Origin: an uncultured Verrucomicrobiota bacterium
GTDB lineage: Bacteria; Verrucomicrobiota; Verrucomicrobiia; Methylacidiphilales; UBA1321
DNA: 42,818 bases
Direction: 5' to 3'
NCBI GenBank assembly: GCA_903863295.1
Contig: CAIPBM010000036.1
Span: 1 to 42,818, forward strand
A program made the translations under genes and the position numbers. Shown here one piece after another: positions 9,078 through 17,687 of the stretch (the stretch's first letter is position 1; every line of letters starts with the position of its first letter). The notes below the pieces were generated by a model. It saw only the letters and a program-made list of their open reading frames with translations. It had not been told where the DNA came from and ran no database searches.

Positions 9078-9110
9078 TCCGTCATCCTTCGACAAGCTCA
9101 GGATGACGGA
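9078..9110. repeat. TTCGACAAGCTCAGG palindromic repeat, single compact copy
   Basis: A 33-bp sequence with perfect 10-bp arms (TCCGTCATCC and GGATGACGGA) around the core TTCGACAAGCTCA. The same sequence forms the arms of two larger inverted repeats at 19817-19922 and 28689-28796. Here only a single arm is present, between the CAP-domain gene and panB. It could form a stem-loop in the transcript. Confidence 0.85.
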
Positions 9111-9130
9111 TTGTTTGGAATGAACGGTTG

Positions 9131-9733
9131 CTAACGCGTCCTCGGCGGCGCGAGGAGGCCGAATGGCGTTATCACCGTCGGCTCGGCGGCGGTCTCCGTT
9201 TCGGGTGGCTTCACGGTCGGCTGGAGTTTCAGGAACATCTGGGTGAAATAGATCACTCCCTTGTCGCTCACCCAGACACCCATGCCGGAGTAGTTGAAGT
9301 CCCCGCGAATGTTCGCCAGATGACGCGGACTGTGGAGCCAGATCTCCACCGCCATTTTTGCGACGTCCACCGGATTGTCGGTCCGAAGCACATTCTCCCC
9401 CGCACCGTGGACGCCGACCAAGACCGCCTTCAATTTTGTTACCCGGTCGCTAAAGCCGTCATGCCCAAAGTCGACTTCACCTGTAGCCATCTCGGCGCTA
9501 TGCCCACGTGCCACCTTGGCGATCATGCTGTTCCATTGGAGCGTTGGCAGGTGATTTGCCTCACGGTACTGATTGATCAAAGCAAAGGTCTGGAGTTCAA
9601 GCGAAGCCCGGTAAGCCGCGCTGTGAATCGAGTCTGGTTCCGAGGGCGAGGTTTGCTGAGCGGTTGCCCGGGTAAAGGTTGCCAAGACCAGGAAAGCAAT
9701 CTGGCAAAATCGAGAGCAGGAAAGCCTGAGCAT
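9131..9733 (-). CDS. CAP-domain (SCP/PR-1-like) secreted protein
   Basis: This protein has 200 residues from ATG 9733. The N-terminus (MLRLSCSRFCQIAFLVLATF) is a plausible Sec signal peptide, cleaved near ATAQQ. The rest is one bacterial CAP domain. It has a helix with LINQYREANHLPTLQWN, a Ser-Ala-Glu-Met helix (RGHSAEMATG), DFGHDGFSDRV, GAGENVLR, and the signature WLHSPRHLANIRGDFNYSGMGV ending with YFTQMF. His and Glu residues of the usual CAP cavity are present. Bacterial CAP proteins are extracellular and of largely unknown function. An upstream in-frame ATG at 9760 adds 9 residues. It is downstream of the TPR gene by 38 nt and probably shares its transcript. Confidence 0.88.
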   Translation of the reverse strand: MLRLSCSRFCQIAFLVLATFTRATAQQTSPSEPDSIHSAAYRASLELQTFALINQYREANHLPTLQWNSMIAKVARGHSAEMATGEVDFGHDGFSDRVTKLKAVLVGVHGAGENVLRTDNPVDVAKMAVEIWLHSPRHLANIRGDFNYSGMGVWVSDKGVIYFTQMFLKLQPTVKPPETETAAEPTVITPFGLLAPPRTR

Positions 9734-9770
9734 AGCGCAATCCCCACTCAAGCGTGGCACATCCTGAAAA

Positions 9771-11567
9771 TCAATACTCAGGCGCCTCGATCTGGGCGTT
9801 GCTCAACAAATCGACCTTGGCAAACGCCACGCCGGCCTCGTCCTTGCGACCCAATTTGTCCAGCGTCAGGGCGTAGTCGTACCAAGCCCGGACGTTATCG
9901 GGATCCAAATTCACTTCACGCCGGAAAGCGGTCATCGCTGCTTCGTGGTCGTTGGTCTCCGTGCAGATGATGCCGAGATTGTGCCAAGCCGCCGCCAAGG
10001 ACTCTCTCAAGTCGACCGCATGCTGATAGGAATCGCGCGCTGCTTTCAGGTCACCGCTCTGGTGATAGCTGACTCCCAGGTTGAACCATGCTTCCGGTTC
10101 GTCGGGCTTGATCATTGTCGCCTCTTCGTAAGCCGTGGCTGCCTTGGGATAATTCCCCGCGGCATGCCAGGCGAGACCCAGATCGTTCCACGCCATCCAG
10201 AGCAGTTCACACTTCGGATCAGCCTTCACGGCCCGCTGCACCGCGGCCTCCGCGTCTTCGGGCTGATCAAGCTGGGAATGAATCATCGACTGGAATGCCT
10301 CGCAGTAGGCCGTCACGGCGGGGAGCTGCGCAGCGCGCTTGAACTCCGCTGAAGCCTCCGCAAATTCGTTGCGGCTAAAGTAAATCACGCCGCGCTTGAA
10401 GTAGGCTTCCGGGTAGTCAGGGCGAAGCTCAATCGCCTTCTGGCAGGCCGCCAACGCCTCATCAAATTTATCCTCAGCACCCAAGGTAGCCCCGAGATTG
10501 TCCCAGGCGCGGGCATAATCGGGCGCCACGGTGGTCGCCACGCGCAAGGCCAGCTCGGCCTTGGCATATTCATCCATCTGGAAATAAAGAACCCCGACGT
10601 TGCACCAGACTTTGGGATGCTTCTGTTCAATCGCATCCGCCTTTAGATATTCTGCGAGCGCCAACTCGTACTTGTCGTTCAGGTGATAACCGAGCGCCAG
10701 GTTGTAGTGAGAAGCCAATTCATCGGGATCATACTTGATGGCCTCGGCAAAGGCGGTCTCAACCCGTACCGGCAACCCCGCTTCGTAACAGGCCTGCCCC
10801 AGGTTGGTCCAGGCCTGCCACATATCGGGATTGCTGGCGGGATTTTCATTCGCCTTTTTCAACAAAGCTTCCGCCCGGACCAGTTGCTTTTTTTCGATTG
10901 CCGCCTCGGCGCCCTTCAGGCATTCCGGTGTGGTTGAAGGCAAAGGCTCCGCTTCCTGTTTTTCCAGGCCAGCTAACTCGGCGGTCAGCTTCGTGACCGA
11001 GGTCTGATTGATGCGCGTCGGCATCAACAACTTGCCGGTCTTGCGAATGATATTCGGCGCGACAGGCTTGGCGTGCTGGGCCGTGGTGATGCCGGAATGT
11101 CCCGCCTCCTGGCCACTCTGCAAGCTGATCTGTCGCTGGACGGCAACCGCCGCGGCTTCGCTGAGGGGGCGTAGTTCCTTCTCAGGCCCGCCGAGTCGCA
11201 TGGATCGCTCAAAATGCTGCAAGGCGACGTTTGGCAAACCTAAATCGCGCAAATAAATCAACCCGGCTTCCTTGAGGAGGGTGGGACTGTTGTAGGCCTT
11301 GGCCAACCGCAAAAAGATGGTTTTGGACATCCCCGAAATCTGGGGCGGAGGCAGTTTCTTTTCTTCAGCCGTCGCCTTAATTTCTGCAAACTTTTTCAGA
11401 CCCTCGACAATAATCTCCAGGCTTTTGATGCTCAGTGGATCATTCTGTCCACGAGCCTTTTCCGCCAATTGTTCCCATGCAGCCGGGGACAAGGGATCTG
11501 ACTCAATCACCTTGATGGTCTGGGTCGAGAGAGCCGAAGAAAGGGTCGAAGGATCGGACATGTACAA
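9771..11567 (-). CDS. Tetratricopeptide repeat protein
   Basis: This is a 598-residue protein made largely of TPR motifs. The N-terminal third (about 1-215) is a divergent helical region with one TPR-like unit (LPNVALQHFERSMRLGG), followed by a low-complexity linker. From about residue 220 to the end there are roughly ten consecutive 34-residue repeats with typical signatures such as AWDNLGATLG, AYFKRGVIYF and AWHNLGIICT. No signal peptide, membrane segment or enzymatic domain is visible, so it is likely a cytoplasmic scaffold. Partners cannot be deduced. The upstream 120 bp are AT-rich and probably contain its promoter. Confidence 0.88.
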   Translation of the reverse strand: MYMSDPSTLSSALSTQTIKVIESDPLSPAAWEQLAEKARGQNDPLSIKSLEIIVEGLKKFAEIKATAEEKKLPPPQISGMSKTIFLRLAKAYNSPTLLKEAGLIYLRDLGLPNVALQHFERSMRLGGPEKELRPLSEAAAVAVQRQISLQSGQEAGHSGITTAQHAKPVAPNIIRKTGKLLMPTRINQTSVTKLTAELAGLEKQEAEPLPSTTPECLKGAEAAIEKKQLVRAEALLKKANENPASNPDMWQAWTNLGQACYEAGLPVRVETAFAEAIKYDPDELASHYNLALGYHLNDKYELALAEYLKADAIEQKHPKVWCNVGVLYFQMDEYAKAELALRVATTVAPDYARAWDNLGATLGAEDKFDEALAACQKAIELRPDYPEAYFKRGVIYFSRNEFAEASAEFKRAAQLPAVTAYCEAFQSMIHSQLDQPEDAEAAVQRAVKADPKCELLWMAWNDLGLAWHAAGNYPKAATAYEEATMIKPDEPEAWFNLGVSYHQSGDLKAARDSYQHAVDLRESLAAAWHNLGIICTETNDHEAAMTAFRREVNLDPDNVRAWYDYALTLDKLGRKDEAGVAFAKVDLLSNAQIEAPEY

Positions 11568-11692
11568 TAAAAAATAAGCTGATTATTTTGAAATCGATTA
11601 AGACTATATCTAAAAGACCTCATGAAGGCAATTTTTACATGGCAGCATGGCATATGCCTGTCCATGGCACAGATCGATGCACTTTCGCAGGG

Positions 11693-12220
11693 TTAACCAA
11701 TGTCCAGCCCATGAATGGCAGTGGCAAAATCCTTGAGGTTCACGCTGGGCCGGTAATGACGGTCCGCCTCCAAGATTAGATATCGGTGATCCAACCCGTT
11801 GTAGACAGCCAGCCCCTCATAGCACCCGTTGAGAAAGTTCGACGCACAAAGCTCGAGCACCTTGCAGCCTCTCGGGCACCAGATGAGATTGGTCAATCCC
11901 GCCCCGTGTAGACCACAAACAGCCCGGGCATGGGCAAAAATCGCGATTTGCTCCCTGAATGAATATTTCTCCGCCTGGATGATCGTCCACCCTTCTTCCA
12001 GCAGAAAATCGATCATCTCCTGTTCCTGCAAAGCAGCTCGTGAGGATCCGAGACGCGAGATGTAAATCTTTTCTCCAATTGATGGCAGATCCCCAATCGC
12101 CCCCAGCAAGCGGTCCTGCAAAAACCGAAGGGTACCCGCACCCAGACGACGAACGAGCTCGATGATCAAGCGTCTGGAACCGTGAAGGAGTGTCCTCGCC
12201 AGGCGTCGGATACGGTTCAT
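11693..12220 (-). pseudogene. Truncated GT61 (DUF563) glycosyltransferase, C-terminal half
   Basis: The 175-residue frame matches the C-terminal part of family 61 glycosyltransferases. It shows YISRLGSSRA, a glutamate-rich helix ending in LLEEGWTIIQAE, YSFREQIAIFAHA, and the hallmark GLHGAGLTNLIW followed by GCKVLEL. Whole GT61 enzymes are usually 350-450 residues, and the N-terminal half is absent here. An in-frame stop lies a few codons upstream of ATG 12220, and gpsA ends only 67 bp away, so there is no room for it. The basic N-terminus (MNRIRRLARTLLHG) does not look like family sequence. I infer a remnant of a polysaccharide gene, although translation of a short protein cannot be excluded. 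Confidence 0.7.
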
Positions 12221-12287
12221 GAATGGAATTGATTATCTCCAAGCCAGACGAGATGAGGGGTGCTGAAGGAATAAACTTTCCCAAAGG

Positions 12288-13175
12288 TTACTCGTCCCGA
12301 GCGGCGCGGCCCAGCAGGTTTTTCACGGCCACATTTGGCGGCACACCCTCATAGAGGACGGCGTGGAGCTGGGTGATAATGGGCTTGGAATCGGCGGGGA
12401 TGGCGCTGTTGAGATGAACGGAGCGCGTCGTCGGCACGCCTTCGCAGACGCCACCGAGTTTCGGTAGAATTTCATCCATGGAGAGCCCTTGGGCGAGAAG
12501 AGAGCCAAACCGGAAATTGCGGCTCTGATCGCTCGTGGCCGTCAGCATCAGGTCGCCAATGCCGCTCAACCCCGCAAAGGTCTCCGCCTTCGCCCCGGCC
12601 TGGACGCCGATGCGGGTCATTTCGGCCAGACACCGGGTCAGTAATCCCGCCTGCGAATTCTGTCCCAGCCGCAGCCCGTGACAGGCCCCGCCCGCGATGG
12701 CATAGACATTCTTCAAAGCTCCGCCCAATTCCACGCCGACCAAATCGGCGGAACTGTAGGTGCGGAAATTGGGTTGATGAAGGATGGTCTGGAATTCCTT
12801 GGCCAGATCCTCGCTGTTCGCGGCAATCGTACAGATGGCGGGAAGTCCGGCGGCGATCTCCGCCGCAAAAGTGGGCCCGGAAAGCGCGGCGACGCGCGGC
12901 TCGTTCCAGACTTCAGAAATAATCGTGCTCACCCGCTGACCGGTCGTGACCTCCAATCCCTTGCTCAAGCTCAAGACCGGCACGCCCAAGTGCGGGAAAC
13001 GGGCCAGCGTTTCGCGCACATGCTGCACCGGGAGGGCGACGAGGATGTAGTCCGGTTTGACGTCCGGCCAGGTGTGATCGGTGTGGGCGACAAAGGTAAC
13101 AGCGTGACCCAGTCGGCTCGCGACCTGCCCCACGGCACGGCCCCACGCGCCTTGTCCGAGAATGATGATGTTCAT
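12288..13175 (-). CDS. gpsA: Glycerol-3-phosphate dehydrogenase [NAD(P)+]
   Basis: GpsA reduces dihydroxyacetone phosphate to sn-glycerol-3-phosphate, the backbone for phospholipids. The 295-residue protein has the N-terminal nucleotide-binding GQGAWGRA (8-15). It also has LSLSKGLE, the family signature SGPTFAAEIAAGLP, the helix VGVELGGALKNVYAIAGG with the catalytic lysine, and GLSGIGDLMLTATS. It is about 35 residues shorter than usual. The missing part lies between GHAVTFVAH (about 28-36) and the strand DYILVALPV, where most GpsA proteins have a longer loop and helix. Its ATG overlaps the plsY stop by 4 nt, so plsY and gpsA are translationally coupled; PlsY uses the GpsA product. Confidence 0.93.
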   Translation of the reverse strand: MNIIILGQGAWGRAVGQVASRLGHAVTFVAHTDHTWPDVKPDYILVALPVQHVRETLARFPHLGVPVLSLSKGLEVTTGQRVSTIISEVWNEPRVAALSGPTFAAEIAAGLPAICTIAANSEDLAKEFQTILHQPNFRTYSSADLVGVELGGALKNVYAIAGGACHGLRLGQNSQAGLLTRCLAEMTRIGVQAGAKAETFAGLSGIGDLMLTATSDQSRNFRFGSLLAQGLSMDEILPKLGGVCEGVPTTRSVHLNSAIPADSKPIITQLHAVLYEGVPPNVAVKNLLGRAARDE

Positions 13176-13813
13176 GGCGCTTCTTTTTTGGGCGAGGGAG
13201 AATTAAGCGGTGGTTCCTGATGGGCCAGCAGTCGATAGATATTGGAGCGATGACGCCAGACCGCAAGCCCTCCCGCAACCGTACACAAACCAAAATAAAT
13301 CCACTGTCCGGGATAAAACCAGGCACAGGCCAGCGGCAACACCGCCGCAGCCAGCAGTGAACCAATCGCCACCGTCCGCGTCAGCAGCACCGCAATAATC
13401 CACAAGGAGAGCGAGACAGCCAGTACCCACGGTAGCAGGGCCCCCAGTACCCCGGCCGAAGTCGCAATGCCTTTCCCGCCCTTAAACCCAAGCCAAGGGG
13501 TGTAGTTATGCCCGAGGATGACGGCGAAAGCGCAAAGAACGAGCAGGAGCGATACTTCCCAGGAATCGTCGGAGGGATAGCAGTAGCGCTTGAGCAAAAA
13601 AAGCGGGAGAAAGCCTTTGAGGAAGTCGATGATGAAAACCGTGATTCCCCACGGGCGTCCCATCACGCGATAGACATTGGTCGCGCCAATGTTGCCGCTG
13701 CCATGCTGGCGAATATCAATCCCCCGCGCCTTGCCTGCCAGGTAGCCCGGAGGGAATGAGCCCGCCAGATAGAAAAGCACGGGCCAAAGCCACGGCAAAG
13801 CATTCGGGTTCAT
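13172..13813 (-). CDS. plsY: Acyl-phosphate:glycerol-3-phosphate acyltransferase
   Basis: PlsY is the inner-membrane enzyme that acylates position 1 of glycerol-3-phosphate using acyl-phosphate. The 213-residue protein has about five membrane segments and the three conserved cytoplasmic loops. The first is SFPPGYLAGK, then GSGNIGATNVYRVMGRPWG with the phosphate-binding glycines and asparagine, and then GHNYTPWLGFKGGKGIATS. The C-terminus (HRSNIYRLLAHQEP) matches the family, followed by a short charged tail. Length is typical (about 200). It is first in the operon with gpsA. Confidence 0.95.
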   Translation of the reverse strand: MNPNALPWLWPVLFYLAGSFPPGYLAGKARGIDIRQHGSGNIGATNVYRVMGRPWGITVFIIDFLKGFLPLFLLKRYCYPSDDSWEVSLLLVLCAFAVILGHNYTPWLGFKGGKGIATSAGVLGALLPWVLAVSLSLWIIAVLLTRTVAIGSLLAAAVLPLACAWFYPGQWIYFGLCTVAGGLAVWRHRSNIYRLLAHQEPPLNSPSPKKEAP

Positions 13814-13872
13814 GCCGTGTTCAATAGAAGCCTGCGCCGTGGCGGCAAGAAGATTCTTCCCGTGTTTTCAAT

Positions 13873-15177
13873 TCAAGAGAGAGAAGCGTGATTAAATTTA
13901 GGCAGCGTCTGCGTCATCCGGGCATGAAACCACTCGAACACCATCCACAGAAAGAGAAGCCATTTGAGTTGATATTCGACCTCCATGGAGGAGGTCAGTC
14001 CAAGCCGTAGATCAAAAATTCCCATAAGGAGCAGCAACTTTCCATAAAACAGAAACCCACGATTGGATTGAAAAAAGCTGCCTTCCACGACCAGCAAACA
14101 AAGTACCCAGTTTTCGGTCGGCATGAGATAGGGAGATAATAACAAAAAAACCCAGACCATTCCCTGAAAATGTTCCGATCCGGAGAGATGCCTCATCCAT
14201 CGCAAGACCACAAGAATGAGGCTTACGAAAAGAATCAGATTACGCTCGATGGAGAAATGAAGGTCTGACCAATATTGCGCCTGAGCATCTCCCCCCGCGC
14301 CTCGAAAGTAGGGAGTAAAATCGCCACTGTGATAGTGATTTAGTAGATGGAGATAATCCGAAACTCCCCCCCAGCATCCACCATAATATCTCGCGCAGAA
14401 AATCCAGGTCACGATGAGCAAGGCCACTCCGATCACCAAGACTCGCCATGCTCGACTCCCCAGCAGAAGCATCGCCGGAACGATGGCGACGCTCGGCTTG
14501 AGGCAGATCATCCAGAACAGCACCGCGATGAGCAAATCGACATGGAGTGGAGAAGTTTTTTCGCGACGCTGGAGCAGACACCAAAAACCGCCGAGGATTG
14601 TCGTCGTGAAAATCGAGCTCTGTCCTGTGGCAAAGGTGCTGGTCAGCCAAACGCTGACGGCACAGACCGTCAACGCCAGCAACTGCAAGGGAGCCTCGGA
14701 GCGTGGCAGGAGATAGATCTTAAAGAGCAGGATGATGCCGATAACACAAAGCGTGGTGTAGATCAGGTATATTGCTTGGCCGGGGAAACCGAGCAACGGC
14801 AGCATCAAAATAAAGGCCACGGGTGAATAACCGTGAATCATTCCCGTAGGCATTCCAGGCAGAATCTGACGCATCATTTCTTCCTGCTCTTCCATGCGGT
14901 AGGGATGCTTGACCAAGCCGTCACGAACGCCCTTGAAAAACAGGACATTGTAGGCGAAATCCTGCGCTAAAACCTCTCCGTGAGATGAGGTGATCCCAAA
15001 AGGTAAAGGGATCTCACTTTTGGACTGGAGATTCGTCATTTCGACGTTTACCGCGACGGTCAGAAATACAAGCCAAAATGTTAGGAAGACTAGGATCCAC
15101 CGCCGGCGCCCTTTCAGATTGGCAAACGAATCCGGCTGCATCTCCGTCTTCTTAGCTGGCTCGGCAGGAAAGTACAT
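13873..15177 (-). CDS. Polytopic membrane protein, GT87/DUF2029-like
   Basis: From ATG 15177 this is a 434-residue integral membrane protein with about ten hydrophobic segments; a TTG at 15204 would add 9 residues. The arrangement resembles DUF2029/GT87 polyprenyl-phosphate-sugar-dependent transferases: an N-terminal TM, a large periplasmic loop with HGEVLAQDFAYN, then FATGQSSIFTTTILGG and WMICLKPSVAIVPAML. Those GQ and KP positions are conserved in that family. A role in adding a sugar to lipid or glycan on the outer face is an inference. No dedicated acceptor or polysaccharide genes are adjacent except the GT61 remnant about 1.7 kb away. Confidence 0.65.
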   Translation of the reverse strand: MYFPAEPAKKTEMQPDSFANLKGRRRWILVFLTFWLVFLTVAVNVEMTNLQSKSEIPLPFGITSSHGEVLAQDFAYNVLFFKGVRDGLVKHPYRMEEQEEMMRQILPGMPTGMIHGYSPVAFILMLPLLGFPGQAIYLIYTTLCVIGIILLFKIYLLPRSEAPLQLLALTVCAVSVWLTSTFATGQSSIFTTTILGGFWCLLQRREKTSPLHVDLLIAVLFWMICLKPSVAIVPAMLLLGSRAWRVLVIGVALLIVTWIFCARYYGGCWGGVSDYLHLLNHYHSGDFTPYFRGAGGDAQAQYWSDLHFSIERNLILFVSLILVVLRWMRHLSGSEHFQGMVWVFLLLSPYLMPTENWVLCLLVVEGSFFQSNRGFLFYGKLLLLMGIFDLRLGLTSSMEVEYQLKWLLFLWMVFEWFHARMTQTLPKFNHASLS

Positions 15178-15418
15178 GCATATTGAATTGGTTTCCTCGA
15201 TCAACCTGCCGAATGGAAGACCTGATCGTCCTCATCCTTCAGGGGCTCACTCACTTTCTCTCCTCTGGAATCAGGGATGATCTCCCGGTCCATGGTTCAA
15301 TGGACTAAGGAGAGTAACTGCTCCATGGATACTGGTTTCAATTCTGGACGGGTCTTTGGTTTTCCGTTGGTGTCGTCCGGATTCGATCCGCTTTTACTCA
15401 CCGGCGATCATAGACAAT

Positions 15419-15676
15419 TTACTCAGGCGGATTTTTGCCGCCAGGATACGGGTAAGGATTATAAAAGGCTGCGTAGAAAACCCAGCCTGCCAAGGGCATT
15501 AGTAAGATCACCGACCAGAACAGCTTTTTCGTCAGGCTATCGTTCCGATATTTCAACCACATCCGGGCAATCAGGCAGACGCTCACGTAGAGTCCCACGC
15601 CGAAGATAATTTTTGCCGGAAGATTAAAGTCTGCATCAGGCATGAAAATGGGGCCTGAGGTATAACGATTCGGCAT
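15419..15676 (-). CDS. Small two-TM membrane protein
   Basis: This is an 85-residue ORF starting at ATG 15676. Two hydrophobic segments (about 22-38 and 53-70) are separated by a basic loop (WLKYRNDSLTKK). The second segment, VILLMPLAGWVFYAAFYNP, resembles the C-terminal half of the PLDc_N-type small membrane domain, but the match is weak. The tail is proline and glycine rich. It is divergent from thrS. Function unknown. Confidence 0.6.
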   Translation of the reverse strand: MPNRYTSGPIFMPDADFNLPAKIIFGVGLYVSVCLIARMWLKYRNDSLTKKLFWSVILLMPLAGWVFYAAFYNPYPYPGGKNPPE

Positions 15677-15800
15677 GAAATAAAACTAAAACTTCTTCAC
15701 GATCTTCACAAGCCCTTGAGCCAGCCACCCCAATCCCTCACTCAACCTCGCATCGCGGTTGATTAACCGCGGCTTTTCGCGCAAGATTGGCTTCCCTCTC

Positions 15801-17636
15801 ATGACTGACCTTGAACGCATCCGCCATTCCGCCGCCCATGTGCTGGCCACCGCTTTGTTGAAAATCTGGCCCGACGCCCAGCTCGCCGCGGGTCCGCCCG
15901 TGGAAAGCGGTTTCTATTACGACGTCGATCTGCCCCACCGCATCACCCCCGCCGATTTCGAGCGGATCGAGGCGGAAATGAAAGCCGTCACCAAGGCCAA
16001 CCAACCGTTCGTCCGCTCAGCGATCTCGCGCGAAGAGGCGATCAAGCTCGGTCAATCGGGCCGACTTGCCGGGCTCTCCGACCGCGCGTTCCCCAGCAAG
16101 TTCAAGCTCGATATCCTCAACCGCATTCCCGAGGGCGAGGAAATCTCCCTCTACACCAACGGCGATTTCGTCGATCTCTGCGCCGGGCCCCATGTCATGC
16201 GCACCGGCAATGTTGGTGCGTTTAAGCTGACTCACGTTTCCAGCACCTACTATCTGGGTGACGAAAAGAATCCCCAGCTCCAGCGTATTTACGGCACGGC
16301 CTTCAAGAACAAGACCGAGATGGAGGCCCACTTCACCATGCTGGAGGAAGCCAAGAAGCGCGACCACCGCAAGCTAGGGCGCGAGCTTGAGCTTTTCCAC
16401 ATCGATGACGAAGTCGGCCAAGGCATGATCCTCTGGCTGCCCAATGGAGCCATCGTCCGGCAGGAACTGCAGACCTTCATCAGCCAGGAATTGACCCGCC
16501 AGGGCTACAGCCAGGTCTTCACGCCCCATATCGGCAAGCTGGGACTCTACCGCACTAGCGGCCATTTTCCCTACTATAAGGATTCGCAGTATCCGCCCAT
16601 CGTGGAACGCGAGACTCTCGACCTGCTGGCCAAGGAAGGCTGCACCTGCGGCGAACTTTCCAACAAGCTCGATGCCGGCGAAATCAACGGCTACATGCTC
16701 AAGCCGATGAACTGCCCGCATCACATCAAGATATATGCGAGCCGTAAGCATTCCTATCGCGATCTCCCGATCCGGTTGGCTGAGTTCGGCACCGTTTATC
16801 GCTGGGAGCAGTCGGGCGAACTCGGCGGCATGACTCGCGTCCGCTCGTTCACACAGGATGACGCGCATCTGTTCTGCACGGAAGAGCAACTCCCGGCGGA
16901 AGTCATGGGTTGCCTCAACCTCGTGAAGACGGTCTTCAATCTCCTCGGCATGAAGGACTACCGCGTCCGGGTCGGGCTTCGCGATCCCGATAGCGCCAAG
17001 TACACGGGCGATCCCGCCAACTGGGACAAGGCCGAGAAAGCGTGTCGCGATGCCGCCGCCAGCCTCGGCGTTCCGTTCTCCGAAGAACCGGGTGAAGCGG
17101 CCTTCTATGGCCCCAAGATCGACTTTGTGGTCAAGGACGTCCTTGGCCGCGAATGGCAGCTCGGCACGGTACAGGTTGACTATAATCTCCCTATCCGTTT
17201 CGGCCTCAATTACACCGGCTCCGATGGTAAGGAACACGTTCCGGTCATGGTTCACCGTGCACCGTTCGGCAGCATGGAACGGTTCATCGGTTGTCTCATT
17301 GAGCACTTCGCCGGTTCCTTCCCCGTTTGGCTCGCGCCGGAGCAGGTACGCCTCCTCACAGTGACGGAAGCCCAGAACGATTACGCCCGCCGGCTGGAAG
17401 CCGAATTGAAGGCCAAGGACGTCCGCGTGACCCTGGATGAGTCCCGAGAGAAGCTGGGTGCGAAGATTCGACTTGCGGAACTTGCTAAAGTTCCCTACAT
17501 TTTGACCATTGGTGAAAGAGAATCCACGAGTGAACATGTATCTGTGCGCAGCCGTAAATTAACCGCTCCCGAGGCCAAGCCATGGCCCGAATTCTTTCAT
17601 CAGCTGCTCGACGAGATTGCGCGCCGTTCCCTGTGA
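15801..17636 (+). CDS. thrS: Threonyl-tRNA synthetase lacking the TGS domain
   Basis: This enzyme charges tRNA-Thr. From ATG 15801 it has 611 residues and begins directly at the N2 editing domain: RHSAAH near residue 7 and DLCAGPH near 120 supply the HxxxH and CxxxH editing motifs. The usual N-terminal TGS domain (about 60 residues) is absent. Only 124 bp separate this start from the divergent gene, and the in-frame TTG at 15759 adds just 14 unrelated residues. Core zinc ligands are Cys305 (KPMNCPHH), His356 (DDAHLF) and His485 (VMVHRAPFGSMERF). An insertion of about 30 residues with CTCGE precedes Cys305. The C-terminal anticodon-binding domain is intact. infC follows, as in many bacteria. 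Confidence 0.95.
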   Translation: MTDLERIRHSAAHVLATALLKIWPDAQLAAGPPVESGFYYDVDLPHRITPADFERIEAEMKAVTKANQPFVRSAISREEAIKLGQSGRLAGLSDRAFPSKFKLDILNRIPEGEEISLYTNGDFVDLCAGPHVMRTGNVGAFKLTHVSSTYYLGDEKNPQLQRIYGTAFKNKTEMEAHFTMLEEAKKRDHRKLGRELELFHIDDEVGQGMILWLPNGAIVRQELQTFISQELTRQGYSQVFTPHIGKLGLYRTSGHFPYYKDSQYPPIVERETLDLLAKEGCTCGELSNKLDAGEINGYMLKPMNCPHHIKIYASRKHSYRDLPIRLAEFGTVYRWEQSGELGGMTRVRSFTQDDAHLFCTEEQLPAEVMGCLNLVKTVFNLLGMKDYRVRVGLRDPDSAKYTGDPANWDKAEKACRDAAASLGVPFSEEPGEAAFYGPKIDFVVKDVLGREWQLGTVQVDYNLPIRFGLNYTGSDGKEHVPVMVHRAPFGSMERFIGCLIEHFAGSFPVWLAPEQVRLLTVTEAQNDYARRLEAELKAKDVRVTLDESREKLGAKIRLAELAKVPYILTIGERESTSEHVSVRSRKLTAPEAKPWPEFFHQLLDEIARRSL

Positions 17637-17687
17637 TTTTTTGCATGTCCACGCGGCGGCAATTGAAACCCTAACCTGAGAGGCGTT

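Noticed and set aside
8973-9095. N-terminal extension of panB
   Set aside because: The extra 41 residues run into a dispersed repeat, and the start at 8972 gives the normal PanB length.
15205-15418. Gene between the GT87-like gene and the small membrane protein gene
   Set aside because: A plus-strand frame crosses the gap, but it is antisense to the 85-residue gene and has no recognisable sequence.
15677-15800. T-box or other amino-acid-responsive leader upstream of thrS
   Set aside because: The 124-bp region lacks a T-box motif, a specifier stem or a terminator hairpin.
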